Shown: one piece after another, positions 1 to 8,796 of the stretch
Layout of the letters: each line of letters opens with the position of its first letter
How positions within the stretch are numbered: the stretch's first letter is position 1
NCBI RefSeq assembly: GCF_009557455.1
Contig: NZ_CP045651.1
Span: 682,001 to 746,000 of the forward strand
From: Alistipes sp. dk3624
GTDB lineage: Bacteria > Bacteroidota > Bacteroidia > Bacteroidales > Rikenellaceae
Direction: 5' to 3'
Length of the DNA: 64,000 nt
The notes under the pieces: model-generated
What the model was told of the DNA's origin: nothing
Database searches by the model: none
Seen by the model: only the letters and a program-made list of their open reading frames with translations
Translations under genes and position numbers: made by a program

Positions 1-2
1 GC

Positions 3-353
3 ACCGGACTGTACCGCCGCAAAAGCGACGGACTGCTCAAAATGTTCGACCTGGCGGCGGATATGGTGAAAAACGTTATTTTTGCGATGAACTGCAGCGA
101 CGAACGGCTGGCGCGCGAAGTGATCCGCAGCGACGACCGCGTGGACGAATGGTGGCGGCGGATTTCCGGCGAGTTGAAAAGCACGGGAACCCAGCGGACG
201 CTGACGGCCGAAGAGATGGAAGGGATGCTGTCGGTTTTCGGCATCGCGAACAACCTCGAACGCATCGGCGACCAGGCGACGAACATCGCCGAGGCGGTGA
301 TTTTCGTTACCGAAGGGAAAGACATCAAGCACACGGACAAAAACCTGTTGTAA
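3..353 (+). CDS. phoU: PhoU family phosphate-signalling protein (C-terminal part)
   Basis: The window opens inside this gene; the frame is open from base 3, so the true start lies to the left. The visible 116 residues are the last helical bundle of PhoU: the segment NLERIGDQATNIAEAV (about 37 residues before the stop) is the conserved metal-binding signature of the family. PhoU couples the Pst phosphate transporter to the PhoR kinase and represses the Pho response when phosphate is plentiful. The stop is 2 bases before the response regulator, so it is very probably co-transcribed with the two genes that follow; a pst operon is expected just outside the left edge (inference). Confidence 0.93.
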   Translation, partial: TGLYRRKSDGLLKMFDLAADMVKNVIFAMNCSDERLAREVIRSDDRVDEWWRRISGELKSTGTQRTLTAEEMEGMLSVFGIANNLERIGDQATNIAEAVIFVTEGKDIKHTDKNLL

Positions 354-355
354 AA

Positions 356-1039
356 ATGGCAAAACGCGAGAAAATACTGGTCGTGGACGACGAACAGGAT
401 CTGTGCGAGATCCTGCGCTTCAACCTCGAATGCGAAGGGTTCGCCGTCGAAACGGCCGAATCGGCCGAGCAGGCCCTGAAAATGCTGCCGGACGGCTACG
501 ACCTGATCCTGCTGGACGTGATGATGGAAGGGATGTCGGGATTCCGGATGGCAGAAAAGGTGCGCAAGGAGCAGAAACTGCAAGTTCCGATCGTCTTCCT
601 GACGGCCAAGGACACCGAAAACGACCTGCTCACCGGATTCAGCCTCGGAGGGGACGACTACATTCCGAAACCGTTCTCGATCAAGGAAGTGACGGCCCGC
701 GTAAAGGCCGTGCTGAAACGGAGCGCCGCAGCGCCGGCCGATACGAACCGTACGATCGAACTGGGCGAACTGACGATCGATCCCGAAACCAAGAGCGCGA
801 CGCTCGGCAACGAACACATCCTGCTGACCAAAAAGGAGTTCGAAATCCTTATGACGCTGGCGCGGACTCCGAACAAGGTTTTTTCGCGGGAGGATATTCT
901 CGAACGCGTCTGGAAAAAGGAGTCCTACGTGCTCGAACGCACCGTAGACGTGCACATCACACGGCTGCGCAAAAAACTGGGAACGTTCGGCGAACGCCTG
1001 ACGAACCGTTCCGGATATGGATACTGCATCGAATTTTAA
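356..1039 (+). CDS. PhoB/OmpR-type response regulator
   Basis: 227-residue DNA-binding response regulator. Receiver domain at residues 1-120 with acidic pair D11/D12, phosphoacceptor D54 (LLDVMM), switch T83 and K105 (PKPF). A winged-helix OmpR/PhoB output domain fills residues 130-227 and ends in the typical RTVDVHITRLRKKL helix and GYGY hairpin. The ATG at 356 is 2 bases after the phoU stop and gives the standard KILVVDDE N terminus; the frame is open further upstream but nothing there looks like receiver sequence. Its kinase follows directly. Given phoU upstream, a phosphate-starvation regulator is the likely role (inference from order). Confidence 0.93.
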   Translation: MAKREKILVVDDEQDLCEILRFNLECEGFAVETAESAEQALKMLPDGYDLILLDVMMEGMSGFRMAEKVRKEQKLQVPIVFLTAKDTENDLLTGFSLGGDDYIPKPFSIKEVTARVKAVLKRSAAAPADTNRTIELGELTIDPETKSATLGNEHILLTKKEFEILMTLARTPNKVFSREDILERVWKKESYVLERTVDVHITRLRKKLGTFGERLTNRSGYGYCIEF

Positions 1040-1058
1040 CCCGATAACCGATACCGCC

Positions 1059-2819
1059 ATGATGCGCCTGAGCTATCGAAAAAAACTGTTTTTTTACTTC
1101 CTGATCGTATTCGCCGTTTTCGCGGCGATCGTCGTCTTCGTCCAGCAAAACCGCGAACGAACCTTCAGAAACGACGAGTTCAAACGGGGAATGGACGTTT
1201 ACGCGACGCTGATCTCGAAATACATCGCCGAAAACCATCTGACCGCTCCGGATTCGATGTCCCGGCTTGACAGCCTGCTGCCGCTGCTGCCCCGGGATCT
1301 GCGGATAAGCATCATCGACCGGCGCGGCAACGTGCTGTTCGACAACGGCTCCGACGGAAAACCGATCGTCGAGAACCACCTGTCGCGGCCCGAAATCGCC
1401 CAAGCGCTGATCCGCGGCGGCGGAAGCCACATTCGGCACTCGGCAACCACCGGAAAAACTTATTATTACTATGCGCGGCTGTTCGGCAACGATTTCGTCC
1501 GGGTGGCGCTGCCTTACGACAACGCGGCGAAACTGAGCCTGAAAGCGGACGATTTCTTTCTTTATTTCATGTTGCTGCTTTTCTTTGTCGCGCTGATCTC
1601 GTTGCTGTACCTGTCCGACCGTTTCGGCAAGGCGGTCAGCGGATTGCGCGACTTTCTGGTCTCGACCGAGAACAACCGTCCCGATTTCGACAAGGTCAGA
1701 TTCCCGGATACCGAACTCGGCGAGATAGGCAACCGCATCGTCACCAATTACCGGCTGCTGCGCGAAAGCCGCAACCTGCTCGATACGGAACGTGAAAAAC
1801 TGATCCGCCACTTCCACTATTCGGACGAGGGAATCTGCATCTTTTCGCCGGACGGAGACAAAATTTATGCGAACTCGCACTTCATACAGCACCTCAACAC
1901 GATCCTCGACGAACCGACCTCCGACGCGACCGCAATTCTCCGGGCCAAAGATTTCGGCGACCTGCGCGAATTCCTGCAACGGCACCGGCCGGTCAACCCG
2001 CAGTCGGCCTCGATCCCGATCTACGAAACCAAGCTTACCCGGGAAGGCCGTCATTTCGCCGTCCGGCTGCTGATTTTCAACGACAACAGTTTCGAAATCA
2101 CGCTCGATAACATCACCGCGCAGGAGAAAAACCGGCTGCTGAAACAGGAGATGACCAACAACATCGCGCACGAACTGAAAACCCCCGTCACCAGCATCCG
2201 GGGATACCTCGAAACCCTGCTGCAACAGCACGAGATCAGTCCGGACAAACAGCGCTTCTTTCTCGACCGGGCTTATACCCAGGCATTGAGACTGTCCGAC
2301 CTGATCCGCGACGTCGCGCTGATCACCAAGATCGAAGAGGCGACCGACTTGTTCGAGCGCAAACCGGTCGACCTGAAACAGGTCGTCGAAGAGGTGATCG
2401 CCGACCATAAAAATACGCTGGACGCTCACCGCGTGCAGATCGTCGACCGCATCGGCCGCGGAACGACGGTCGAAGGAAACCACACGCTGCTTTACTCGAT
2501 CTTCTGGAACCTGACCGACAATGCGGTCAATTACGCCGGCGAAGGCGTCACGATCACGATCGAGCAATACGCCGAGGACGACGATTTCTACTACTTCTCG
2601 TTCCACGACAACGGCTGCGGCGTACCGGAGGCCGATCTGGAAAAAATATTCGTCCGTTTCTACCGGGTCGACGAAGGTCGGAGTCGCAAAAACGGAGGAT
2701 CGGGACTCGGACTGTCGATCGTCCGCAACTCGGTATTGTACCACAAAGGACGCATCTCGGCCAAAAACCGGAAAGAAGGGGGACTCGAATTCCTGTTCTC
2801 GCTGGCCAAAAAGAGCTGA
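1059..2819 (+). CDS. PhoR-like sensor histidine kinase
   Basis: 586-residue membrane sensor. A first membrane segment lies at about residues 10-30, a periplasmic region of about 135 residues follows, and a second membrane segment is near residues 168-188. A PAS-like region comes next, then the dimerisation/phosphoacceptor domain with H371 in NIAHELKTP and an ATPase domain with N box NLTDNAVNYA, G1 DNGCGVPE, F box FVRFYRVDEG and G2 GGSGLGLSIV. All catalytic motifs are intact. I prefer the ATG at 1059: an in-frame ATG at 1017 would overlap the regulator by 23 bases and add 14 residues before the membrane segment. A strong terminator follows at 2838. Confidence 0.92.
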   Translation: MMRLSYRKKLFFYFLIVFAVFAAIVVFVQQNRERTFRNDEFKRGMDVYATLISKYIAENHLTAPDSMSRLDSLLPLLPRDLRISIIDRRGNVLFDNGSDGKPIVENHLSRPEIAQALIRGGGSHIRHSATTGKTYYYYARLFGNDFVRVALPYDNAAKLSLKADDFFLYFMLLLFFVALISLLYLSDRFGKAVSGLRDFLVSTENNRPDFDKVRFPDTELGEIGNRIVTNYRLLRESRNLLDTEREKLIRHFHYSDEGICIFSPDGDKIYANSHFIQHLNTILDEPTSDATAILRAKDFGDLREFLQRHRPVNPQSASIPIYETKLTREGRHFAVRLLIFNDNSFEITLDNITAQEKNRLLKQEMTNNIAHELKTPVTSIRGYLETLLQQHEISPDKQRFFLDRAYTQALRLSDLIRDVALITKIEEATDLFERKPVDLKQVVEEVIADHKNTLDAHRVQIVDRIGRGTTVEGNHTLLYSIFWNLTDNAVNYAGEGVTITIEQYAEDDDFYYFSFHDNGCGVPEADLEKIFVRFYRVDEGRSRKNGGSGLGLSIVRNSVLYHKGRISAKNRKEGGLEFLFSLAKKS

Positions 2820-2837
2820 CCGAAACGCGCTTCCGCC

Positions 2838-2882
2838 AAACGCTCCCGTTGCGAAGAAACTGTTCGCAACGGGAGCGTTTTC
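2838..2882. terminator. Strong bidirectional hairpin terminator
   Basis: A perfect 18-bp inverted repeat (2838-2855 with 2863-2880) around a 7-base loop, with A-rich and T-rich flanks. It sits between the convergent phoR-like gene and the GH43 gene and can end transcription from both sides. Confidence 0.85.
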
Positions 2883-2941
2883 ATAAGATATATTCCGGCC
2901 GAATACGCCGGTTGCCGGACAGAGGTCGTCCGTCGAAAAAA

Positions 2942-4609
2942 TTACCGCCGCGCGCCGAATTCCAGCCAATCGACCCGAACATCCCCGCTGCCGGGCTTCG
3001 TCTTCAGAAAGATATAGAACGCATCCTTCCCGTCGCGGGTTACGGAAGCCGGGGCTTCGACCTTCTTCCATTCGCCGTCGGTATTCGGCAGATCGACGGC
3101 GGCGATCAACTCCCCGTCCGCAGAGCCCCGGCGAATTTCGAGCGACCCGCCGGCGGCTTCGGTGCAGACGCTCATGCCGACTGTCGAAATTTCCGGTGAG
3201 AAATCCATAAAACGGTATCCGATCCACTGTCCCGGCTCGTTGTAAAAAGTGTACGGATAACCGACATACCGGAAAACATACGGATTGGCGGTCGGCTCGC
3301 GCCGCGTCACCAGCCTGCGGTCGTTACGGCCGCCCGAATAGACGACCCCGCTGGAGCTGCGGATCCGTTCGCCCGGTACGAAACAGCCCTTTACGCCGGA
3401 CGAAGTCGGCTCGGCCCGCCGGATCGTCCCGTCATCGTCGAATTCGATCCGGTCGAGGCAGGCGGCACGGGTCAGACCGAGCTCCGACACCGGCATATGG
3501 TACGACACGTACCACTGTCCGTCGAACGGTTCGATCGAGCCGTGTATGTTTCCGGAAGCCGGATAATCGTAATTGGTAACGATCACGCCGCGGTAGGTAT
3601 ACGGGCCGAGCGGATTTTCGGCCGTCATATACCCCATCAGCGTCGGAACCGCGCCGTCGCGTTCGATATTGCCTTTATTCTGAATATAGATGTAATAGTA
3701 AATGCCGTTGCGTTTCCGCAGCGAAGGCCCTTCGAACGGCTCGTCGCCGACCGGCATATACTGCGTCACGTCGCGGCAGGTTTCGGGCATCACCCGCGAG
3801 TAGTCCGACGGGTCGAGCCGGCAGATAAAGAATTTCGGACTCGCCAGGTACACCTTGCCGTCATCGTCGACCAGTACGCCCGGATCGATCTGCGGGATGG
3901 GCTCGCCGTTCAGCGTTACGAGTCGGACGTTGCCGAAAGGCCCTGTCGGGCTCGTCCCCTCGGCGATATACACCGGCTGGCCGTTGCCGCAAAACAGCAG
4001 GTAATACTTGTCTTTTTCGGTCGGGCTTTTGAAGACGTCCGGCGCCCACAGCCGCCGCGTATTTCCGCGGATCTCCGCCGGAATACTGTCGATCGAGATG
4101 CTGACGCCCGCGTCCGTCCAGTGGATCAGGTCGTCGGAATAGATCACATGGTAGTCGGTCGAACAGAAATCCCGTTCGCCGTTCGGCAGAAAACCGTTCG
4201 TCACGTCCCGCGACCCGAAAATATACATCCGTCCGTCGAAAACGTGCGGCTCGCCGTCGGCGATAAACAGTCCCCACGTCGGCGGCAGGATCGGATTCTG
4301 TCCCTCGTAACCGACCGACACGATGCATTCGGCTTTCGAACCGGCCGCTGAAGCCGTAATTACGGCATCGCCTTTCGAAACGCCGGTCACCACGCCGCTC
4401 CGGGAAACCGTCGCCACCTTTTCATCGCTCGACGTCCACTGCACGCCGCCGGCAGGAGCCTCCGCCAGGCGGATTTTCATCTTATCCCCGCTGTCGATCA
4501 TAAACGCCGCCTTGTCCAGACGGATTCCGCCGCCCGCAGCGCCGCTGCATACGCCCGCTCCGAAAACGAACGAAAAGAGCGTCAGCGACCACAAAAAAAA
4601 CCTTTTCAT
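2942..4609 (-). CDS. Secreted glycoside hydrolase family 43 protein with Big_2 domain
   Basis: 555 residues with a Sec signal peptide (about 1-23). Residues about 28-100 are a bacterial Ig-like (Big_2) domain, recognisable by WTSSDEKVATVS and GVVTGVSKGDAVITA. Residues about 108-400 form a GH43-type five-bladed propeller: ADGEPHVFDGRMYIFGS carries the likely catalytic base near D118, QIDPGVLVDDDG the pKa-modulating Asp near 239, and FEGPSL the general acid Glu near 292. The C-terminal 150 residues look like a carbohydrate-binding jelly roll ending in DVRVDWLEFG. GH43 members remove arabinose or xylose from plant polysaccharides; substrate cannot be read here. It is monocistronic with its own promoter and has no SusC/SusD neighbours, so it is not part of a classical PUL. 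Confidence 0.88.
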   Translation of the reverse strand: MKRFFLWSLTLFSFVFGAGVCSGAAGGGIRLDKAAFMIDSGDKMKIRLAEAPAGGVQWTSSDEKVATVSRSGVVTGVSKGDAVITASAAGSKAECIVSVGYEGQNPILPPTWGLFIADGEPHVFDGRMYIFGSRDVTNGFLPNGERDFCSTDYHVIYSDDLIHWTDAGVSISIDSIPAEIRGNTRRLWAPDVFKSPTEKDKYYLLFCGNGQPVYIAEGTSPTGPFGNVRLVTLNGEPIPQIDPGVLVDDDGKVYLASPKFFICRLDPSDYSRVMPETCRDVTQYMPVGDEPFEGPSLRKRNGIYYYIYIQNKGNIERDGAVPTLMGYMTAENPLGPYTYRGVIVTNYDYPASGNIHGSIEPFDGQWYVSYHMPVSELGLTRAACLDRIEFDDDGTIRRAEPTSSGVKGCFVPGERIRSSSGVVYSGGRNDRRLVTRREPTANPYVFRYVGYPYTFYNEPGQWIGYRFMDFSPEISTVGMSVCTEAAGGSLEIRRGSADGELIAAVDLPNTDGEWKKVEAPASVTRDGKDAFYIFLKTKPGSGDVRVDWLEFGARR

Positions 4610-4658
4610 AAACGATAGAATAACGTTAGAACGCCCGATGCGTCCGACCGGGTACTTT

Positions 4659-4690
4659 CAAATATAACTAAAAGAAATTTTTCCGGCAAT
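4659..4690 (-). promoter_or_regulatory. Bacteroidota-type promoter of the GH43 gene
   Basis: On the minus strand, -7 box TATATTTG (4666-4659) and -33 TTG (4689-4687) are separated by 20 bases, matching the Bacteroidota consensus TTTG-N19-21-TAnnTTTG. It would give a leader of about 40 bases before the GH43 ATG. Confidence 0.7.
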
Positions 4691-4973
4691 TCCGCCGGCC
4701 GCCTTACCGCTCCGTTTTTACGCGAAGAACCCCGGTCGCAACACCCGCAACGGCCTCGGTTCAAAAGCGAAAAGGCCCGAGAAAGCAATATAGGTCTGAT
4801 TCTTGCAACAGACCGGACGACGATTTCGGAAACCTGAAATACGGTAAGTCGCGCCGTTTGCCGGCTGCCGGCACATATTCCGGCCCGTTTGCGTAGAGCC
4901 CGGAAACACACAGATTCAAAGCATTCATTATAAATACATTGAACGATTTATCCACAAAAAAACAGCGTTGAAA
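4691..4973. other. Intergenic stretch without a recognised feature
   Basis: Spacer between two divergent promoters. Short open frames on the minus strand (about 60-100 codons) have no recognisable domain and no promoter of their own. The right part becomes AT-rich. I see no RNA gene or repeat. Confidence 0.5.
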
Positions 4974-5004
4974 TTTGCAAGGTTCGTATTTATTCCTACA
5001 TTTG
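4974..5004 (+). promoter_or_regulatory. Promoter of the tetR-exporter operon
   Basis: TTTG at 4974-4977 and TACATTTG at 4997-5004 are separated by exactly 19 bases, a full match to the Bacteroidota consensus. The tetR ATG is 37 bases downstream, and the following six genes are closely spaced, so this is probably the operon promoter and the site of autoregulation (inference). Confidence 0.8.
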
Positions 5005-5041
5005 CGGTATTAATAGATATATTAAATTAAACTATTAACAC

Positions 5042-5680
5042 ATGAAACAGACGGAAAAAACGGCGAAAAACGAAACCGAACCGATGGAACAGGCGATCCT
5101 GCGGGCGGCCGAACGGCTGTTCCTCGACAAAGGGTTCGCACTGACCTCAACGACCGAGATCGCCCGGGAAGCGGGCTGCAACCAGGCGCTCGTTCATTAC
5201 TATTTCCGCACGAAAGAGAACCTTTTCGAGAAAATTTTCGAACAGAAAATACGGATGCTGATCTCGAACATATTTTCGATCGACCGGGAAGGCGGAACTT
5301 TCGAAGAGAAACTGCGGCGCAAAATCGAAGCGCATTTCGAAATCCTGAAAAAGAATCCGAAAATCCCCTTTCTGGTCATCAACGAGATCACGACGAACCC
5401 GGAACGGATCGCATCGCTGCGCGACAGCATCGGCGAACTGCCGCTGAGCGTTTACGCTACATTCGAACAAGATCTGCAAAAAGAGATCGCGCAGGGACGA
5501 GTCCGCGAAACCAATGCGCTCGACCTGATGTTCAGCGCGCTGTCGCTGAATCTCGCCACGTTCCTGGTCCGACCGGTACTGCAGAACATTCTCGGCCTGA
5601 CGGACGAAGCGATGGACGGCTTCCTCGAGCACCGCAAAGAGGAGAACGTGAAAATCATCCTGCAAAGCCTCAAGCCGTAA
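5042..5680 (+). CDS. TetR family transcriptional regulator
   Basis: 212 residues. N-terminal TetR helix-turn-helix at about residues 16-62: AILRAAERLFLDKGF, then TSTTEIAREAGCNQALVHYYF and the adjoining KENLFEKIFE helix. The C-terminal 140 residues are a ligand-binding helical bundle with no recognisable specificity. It lies 26 bases upstream of the TolC gene and heads the exporter operon, as CecR does for ybhGFSR in enterobacteria. Likely role: repressor that releases the operon on binding a toxic compound exported by the pump (inference from context). Confidence 0.9.
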   Translation: MKQTEKTAKNETEPMEQAILRAAERLFLDKGFALTSTTEIAREAGCNQALVHYYFRTKENLFEKIFEQKIRMLISNIFSIDREGGTFEEKLRRKIEAHFEILKKNPKIPFLVINEITTNPERIASLRDSIGELPLSVYATFEQDLQKEIAQGRVRETNALDLMFSALSLNLATFLVRPVLQNILGLTDEAMDGFLEHRKEENVKIILQSLKP

Positions 5681-5706
5681 AACATCGGAAAACCTTCACT
5701 TCACTC

Positions 5707-6987
5707 ATGCATAAATTCAGTAAAACGATGAAAATAATCCGATCCATCCTGCTGCTGGCCGTCGGTTTCGGAACTTTGCCGGCACAGGCGCAACTGACCA
5801 TCGACGCCTGCCAGCAGAAAGCGCAGGCCAACTATCCGCTCGTGGCCCAGTACGGACTGATCCGACAATCGGAACAGTACGACCTGGAAAACGCCAACAA
5901 AGGCTACCTGCCTCAGTTGTCGCTGTCGGCCAAAGCCTCTTACCAGACCGACGTGACGAAAATCCCGTTCTCGTTGCCGGGCATCGACATCCCGACCCTC
6001 AGCAAAGACCAGTATCAGGTCGTAGCCGAGGTGAACCAGGTAATCTGGGACGGCGGGAACATCCGTGCGAAAAAACAGAATGTCAAAGCGTCCGCCGAAG
6101 TCGACCTGCAACAGCAGCAGGTCGATATGTACGCGATCCGCGAACGGGTCAATTCGCTGTTCTTCGGCATTCTACTGACCGAGGAACAACTGGAACTGAA
6201 CCGGCTGTACGACGAGGAGCTCGAACGCAACTACCGCAAAATAAGCAGCTTCATCGAGAACGGGGTCGCCAACCAAGCCGACCTCGACGCGGTGCAGGTC
6301 GAACAGCTCTCGAACCGACAGCAGCGCGTCTCGCTAGAAGCGACCAACCGCGCGTACCGGCAGATGCTGGGAGCCTTCATCGGCGAAAACGCCGACAGCG
6401 CCGAACTGATCTGCCCGGAAGTCGGAAGCGAGCCGGCGCCTACCGACGTGAACCGTCCGGAGCTGCGCCTGCTCGACGCCCGCAACACGCTGCTGGACGC
6501 CCAACTGAAACAGTTGAACGCCCGGAACCGCCCGACCCTCGGTCTGTTCGTACAGGGAGCCTACGGCAAACCGGGACTGAACATGCTGCAAGACAAATTC
6601 AAAGCATTCGCGATCGGCGGCGTGCGGTTTTCATGGAATTTCGGCAATTATTACACGCATAAAAGCGACGCGGCCAAGATAGACGTCGCGCGCAACGCGC
6701 TCCGCACACAACGCGAAACGTTCCTGTTCAATACGAACCAGCAGGTCGAATCCTCGCAAAGCGAACTCGAAAAATACCGCCGCACGCTCTCCGACGACGA
6801 CCGGATCGTAGCGCTGCGCGACAATATCAAACGCGCGTCGGAGGCGAAGGTCGCGGAGGGCACGATGAGCGTTACCGACTACATGCAGGAAGTAACCAAA
6901 GCCGAAACGGCGCGGCAGAACCGCGCGTTGCACCGGATGCAACTGATCATGACGACATACAACCTGAAAAATATAACCAACAACTGA
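5707..6987 (+). CDS. TolC family outer membrane efflux protein
   Basis: 426 residues, signal peptide ending near PAQAQ, then the two OEP repeats that build the TolC barrel and periplasmic helices. Typical segments include LTIDACQQKAQANYP near the N terminus and VNSLFFGILLTEEQLELNR in the first helical hairpin. The ATG at 5728 (MKIIRSILL) would give a cleaner signal peptide than the one at 5707; the choice is open. It forms the outer membrane duct for the membrane-fusion protein and ABC components that follow. The stop at 6987 is 1 base before the next ATG, so coupling is likely. Confidence 0.92.
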   Translation: MHKFSKTMKIIRSILLLAVGFGTLPAQAQLTIDACQQKAQANYPLVAQYGLIRQSEQYDLENANKGYLPQLSLSAKASYQTDVTKIPFSLPGIDIPTLSKDQYQVVAEVNQVIWDGGNIRAKKQNVKASAEVDLQQQQVDMYAIRERVNSLFFGILLTEEQLELNRLYDEELERNYRKISSFIENGVANQADLDAVQVEQLSNRQQRVSLEATNRAYRQMLGAFIGENADSAELICPEVGSEPAPTDVNRPELRLLDARNTLLDAQLKQLNARNRPTLGLFVQGAYGKPGLNMLQDKFKAFAIGGVRFSWNFGNYYTHKSDAAKIDVARNALRTQRETFLFNTNQQVESSQSELEKYRRTLSDDDRIVALRDNIKRASEAKVAEGTMSVTDYMQEVTKAETARQNRALHRMQLIMTTYNLKNITNN

Positions 6988-6988
6988 T

Positions 6989-7882
6989 ATGAAACGATTT
7001 CTGATTCTCGCGCTTTGCGCCGGGGCGACGGCCTGCGGCGGCAATAAAAACGGTTACGACGCCTCCGGGACGTTCGAGGCGACCGAAGTGATCGTATCCT
7101 CGGAAGCCAACGGACGAATTACTTCGTTCGGCGTGGAAGAAGGCCGGCGGCTCGCGGCCGGACAAACCGTCGGCACGGTCGACAGCGTCCAGCTCTACCT
7201 GAAAAAGCTGCAACTCCAAAAACAGCTCGGGGCGACGCGCAGCCGCACGTCCGACATCGGCAAACAGATCGCCGCCACGCAACAGCAGATCGCCACGCAG
7301 CAGCGCGAAAAACGGCGCGTCGAAAACCTGCTGAAAGCCGACGCCGCGAACACCAAACAACTGGACGATATCGACGCGCAGATCGCCGTACTCGAAAAAC
7401 AGCTCGCAGCGCAGCTCTCGACGCTCGAAAACAGCAACCGCGGCGTCAACGAAGAGAGCTCGGCCATCGAAATCCAGGTGGCTCAGATCGAAGACCAGCT
7501 CGCCAAATGCCGCATCGTAAACCCGATCGACGGGACGGTACTGGTCAAATACGCCGAAACGGGCGAAGTGACCGCCCAAGGCAAACCGCTGTTCAAGATC
7601 GCCGACGTCGATCGCATGGAACTCCGCGCCTACATCACATCGGGCCAACTGACAGGCCTGAAACTCGGCGACAGGGTGCGCGTGTTCGCCGATTCGGGCG
7701 ACAAAGGCAGCCGCGAATACGACGGCGAAGTGATCTGGATCTCGGACAAAGCCGAGTTCACGCCGAAAACGATCCAGACCCGCGACGAACGCGCGAACCT
7801 GGTCTATCCGGTCAAAATCGCCGTCCACAACGACGGCCTGCTGAAAATCGGCATGTACGCCGACGTCAAATTCTCCGAATAA
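6989..7882 (+). CDS. HlyD/YbhG-like membrane fusion lipoprotein
   Basis: 297 residues. The N terminus MKRFLILALCAGATAC looks like a lipoprotein signal with C16 as the acylated residue, so the protein is probably anchored by lipid. A lipoyl-like half motif (ASGTFEATEVIVSSEANG) is followed by a long Gln/Lys-rich coiled coil (about 65-150), the second lipoyl half (NPIDGTVLVKYAETGEVT) and a beta-barrel domain (about 205-297). This is the adaptor linking the inner-membrane ABC complex to TolC. It resembles E. coli YbhG in length and layout. Its stop overlaps the start of the first ATPase by one base. Confidence 0.9.
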   Translation: MKRFLILALCAGATACGGNKNGYDASGTFEATEVIVSSEANGRITSFGVEEGRRLAAGQTVGTVDSVQLYLKKLQLQKQLGATRSRTSDIGKQIAATQQQIATQQREKRRVENLLKADAANTKQLDDIDAQIAVLEKQLAAQLSTLENSNRGVNEESSAIEIQVAQIEDQLAKCRIVNPIDGTVLVKYAETGEVTAQGKPLFKIADVDRMELRAYITSGQLTGLKLGDRVRVFADSGDKGSREYDGEVIWISDKAEFTPKTIQTRDERANLVYPVKIAVHNDGLLKIGMYADVKFSE

Positions 7883-8796
7883 TGGCTTCCGCAGTAACCA
7901 TACGCGACCTCACGAAAAGCTACGGGCGCATCGAAGCGCTGCGCGGAGTGAGCTTCGATGCGCAACGCGGCGAGATCTTCGGAATTATCGGCCCAGACGG
8001 GGCCGGCAAGACGACACTGTTCCGCATCCTGACGACGTTGCTGCTGCCCGACAGCGGCCGGGCGACGGTCGACGGACTCGACGTGGCGGCCGACTACAAA
8101 CAGATCCGGCGGCGGGTCGGTTACATGCCGGGACGGTTCTCGCTGTACCAGGACATGAGCGTCGAAGAGAACCTGCGCTTTTTCGCAACGCTTTTCGGGA
8201 CGACCATCGAGGCGAACTACGACCTGATCCGCGACATTTACAGTCAGATCGAACCGTTCCGCACGCGGCGGGCCGGAGCGCTTTCGGGCGGGATGAAGCA
8301 GAAACTAGCGCTCAGTTGCGCGCTGATCCACAAACCGTCGATATTGTTCCTCGACGAGCCGACGACCGGCGTCGACCCGGTATCGCGCAAGGAACTGTGG
8401 GAGATGCTCGCCAAACTGCGCTGCCAGGGCATCACGATCCTCGTATCGACGCCCTATATGGACGAGGCGTCGCGCTGCGACCGGATCGCGCTGATCCGCG
8501 GCGGCCGGTTCCTCGATATAGACACGCCGAAACGCATCATCGAAAAATTCGGAGAGCGGCTGTGGGCCGTATCGGGCGACCGGATGCCGGCCATGCTGAA
8601 AACGCTGCGCCGTCATCCGCAGATCACCTCAGCCTTCGCGTTCGGCGACACGCACCACGCGACGCCCGACGCGACGCTGACCGAAAAGCAACTGGCCGCT
8701 TACCTGACCGCGGAAGGATACCGCAATCTGCGGATCGAGGCGATCGAACCGGGTATCGAAGATTGTTACATGAAACTGGACCGTACCAATGAATGA
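7882..8796 (+). CDS. ABC transporter ATPase (first half of a YbhF-like pair)
   Basis: 304 residues. Walker A GPDGAGKTT (about 36-44), signature LSGGMKQK, Walker B ILFLDEPTTGVDP and an H-loop region in which the usual His appears replaced: LVSTPYMDEA has Pro-Tyr where many ABC ATPases have TH-Tyr. The ATG overlaps the HlyD stop by one base; the open frame further upstream is only antiphase shadow of hlyD. In E. coli YbhF two ATPase domains are fused in one chain; here they are two overlapping genes. Drives export through the ABC-2 permeases below. Confidence 0.92.
   Translation: MASAVTIRDLTKSYGRIEALRGVSFDAQRGEIFGIIGPDGAGKTTLFRILTTLLLPDSGRATVDGLDVAADYKQIRRRVGYMPGRFSLYQDMSVEENLRFFATLFGTTIEANYDLIRDIYSQIEPFRTRRAGALSGGMKQKLALSCALIHKPSILFLDEPTTGVDPVSRKELWEMLAKLRCQGITILVSTPYMDEASRCDRIALIRGGRFLDIDTPKRIIEKFGERLWAVSGDRMPAMLKTLRRHPQITSAFAFGDTHHATPDATLTEKQLAAYLTAEGYRNLRIEAIEPGIEDCYMKLDRTNE

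Noticed and set aside
149-355. Upstream extension of the response regulator
   Set aside because: Overlaps phoU in another frame; receiver domain begins at the ATG at 356.
957-3227. 756-codon minus-strand frame over the PhoR-like kinase
   Set aside because: Shadow of the kinase; low-complexity Arg/Val/Asp-rich composition and no domain.
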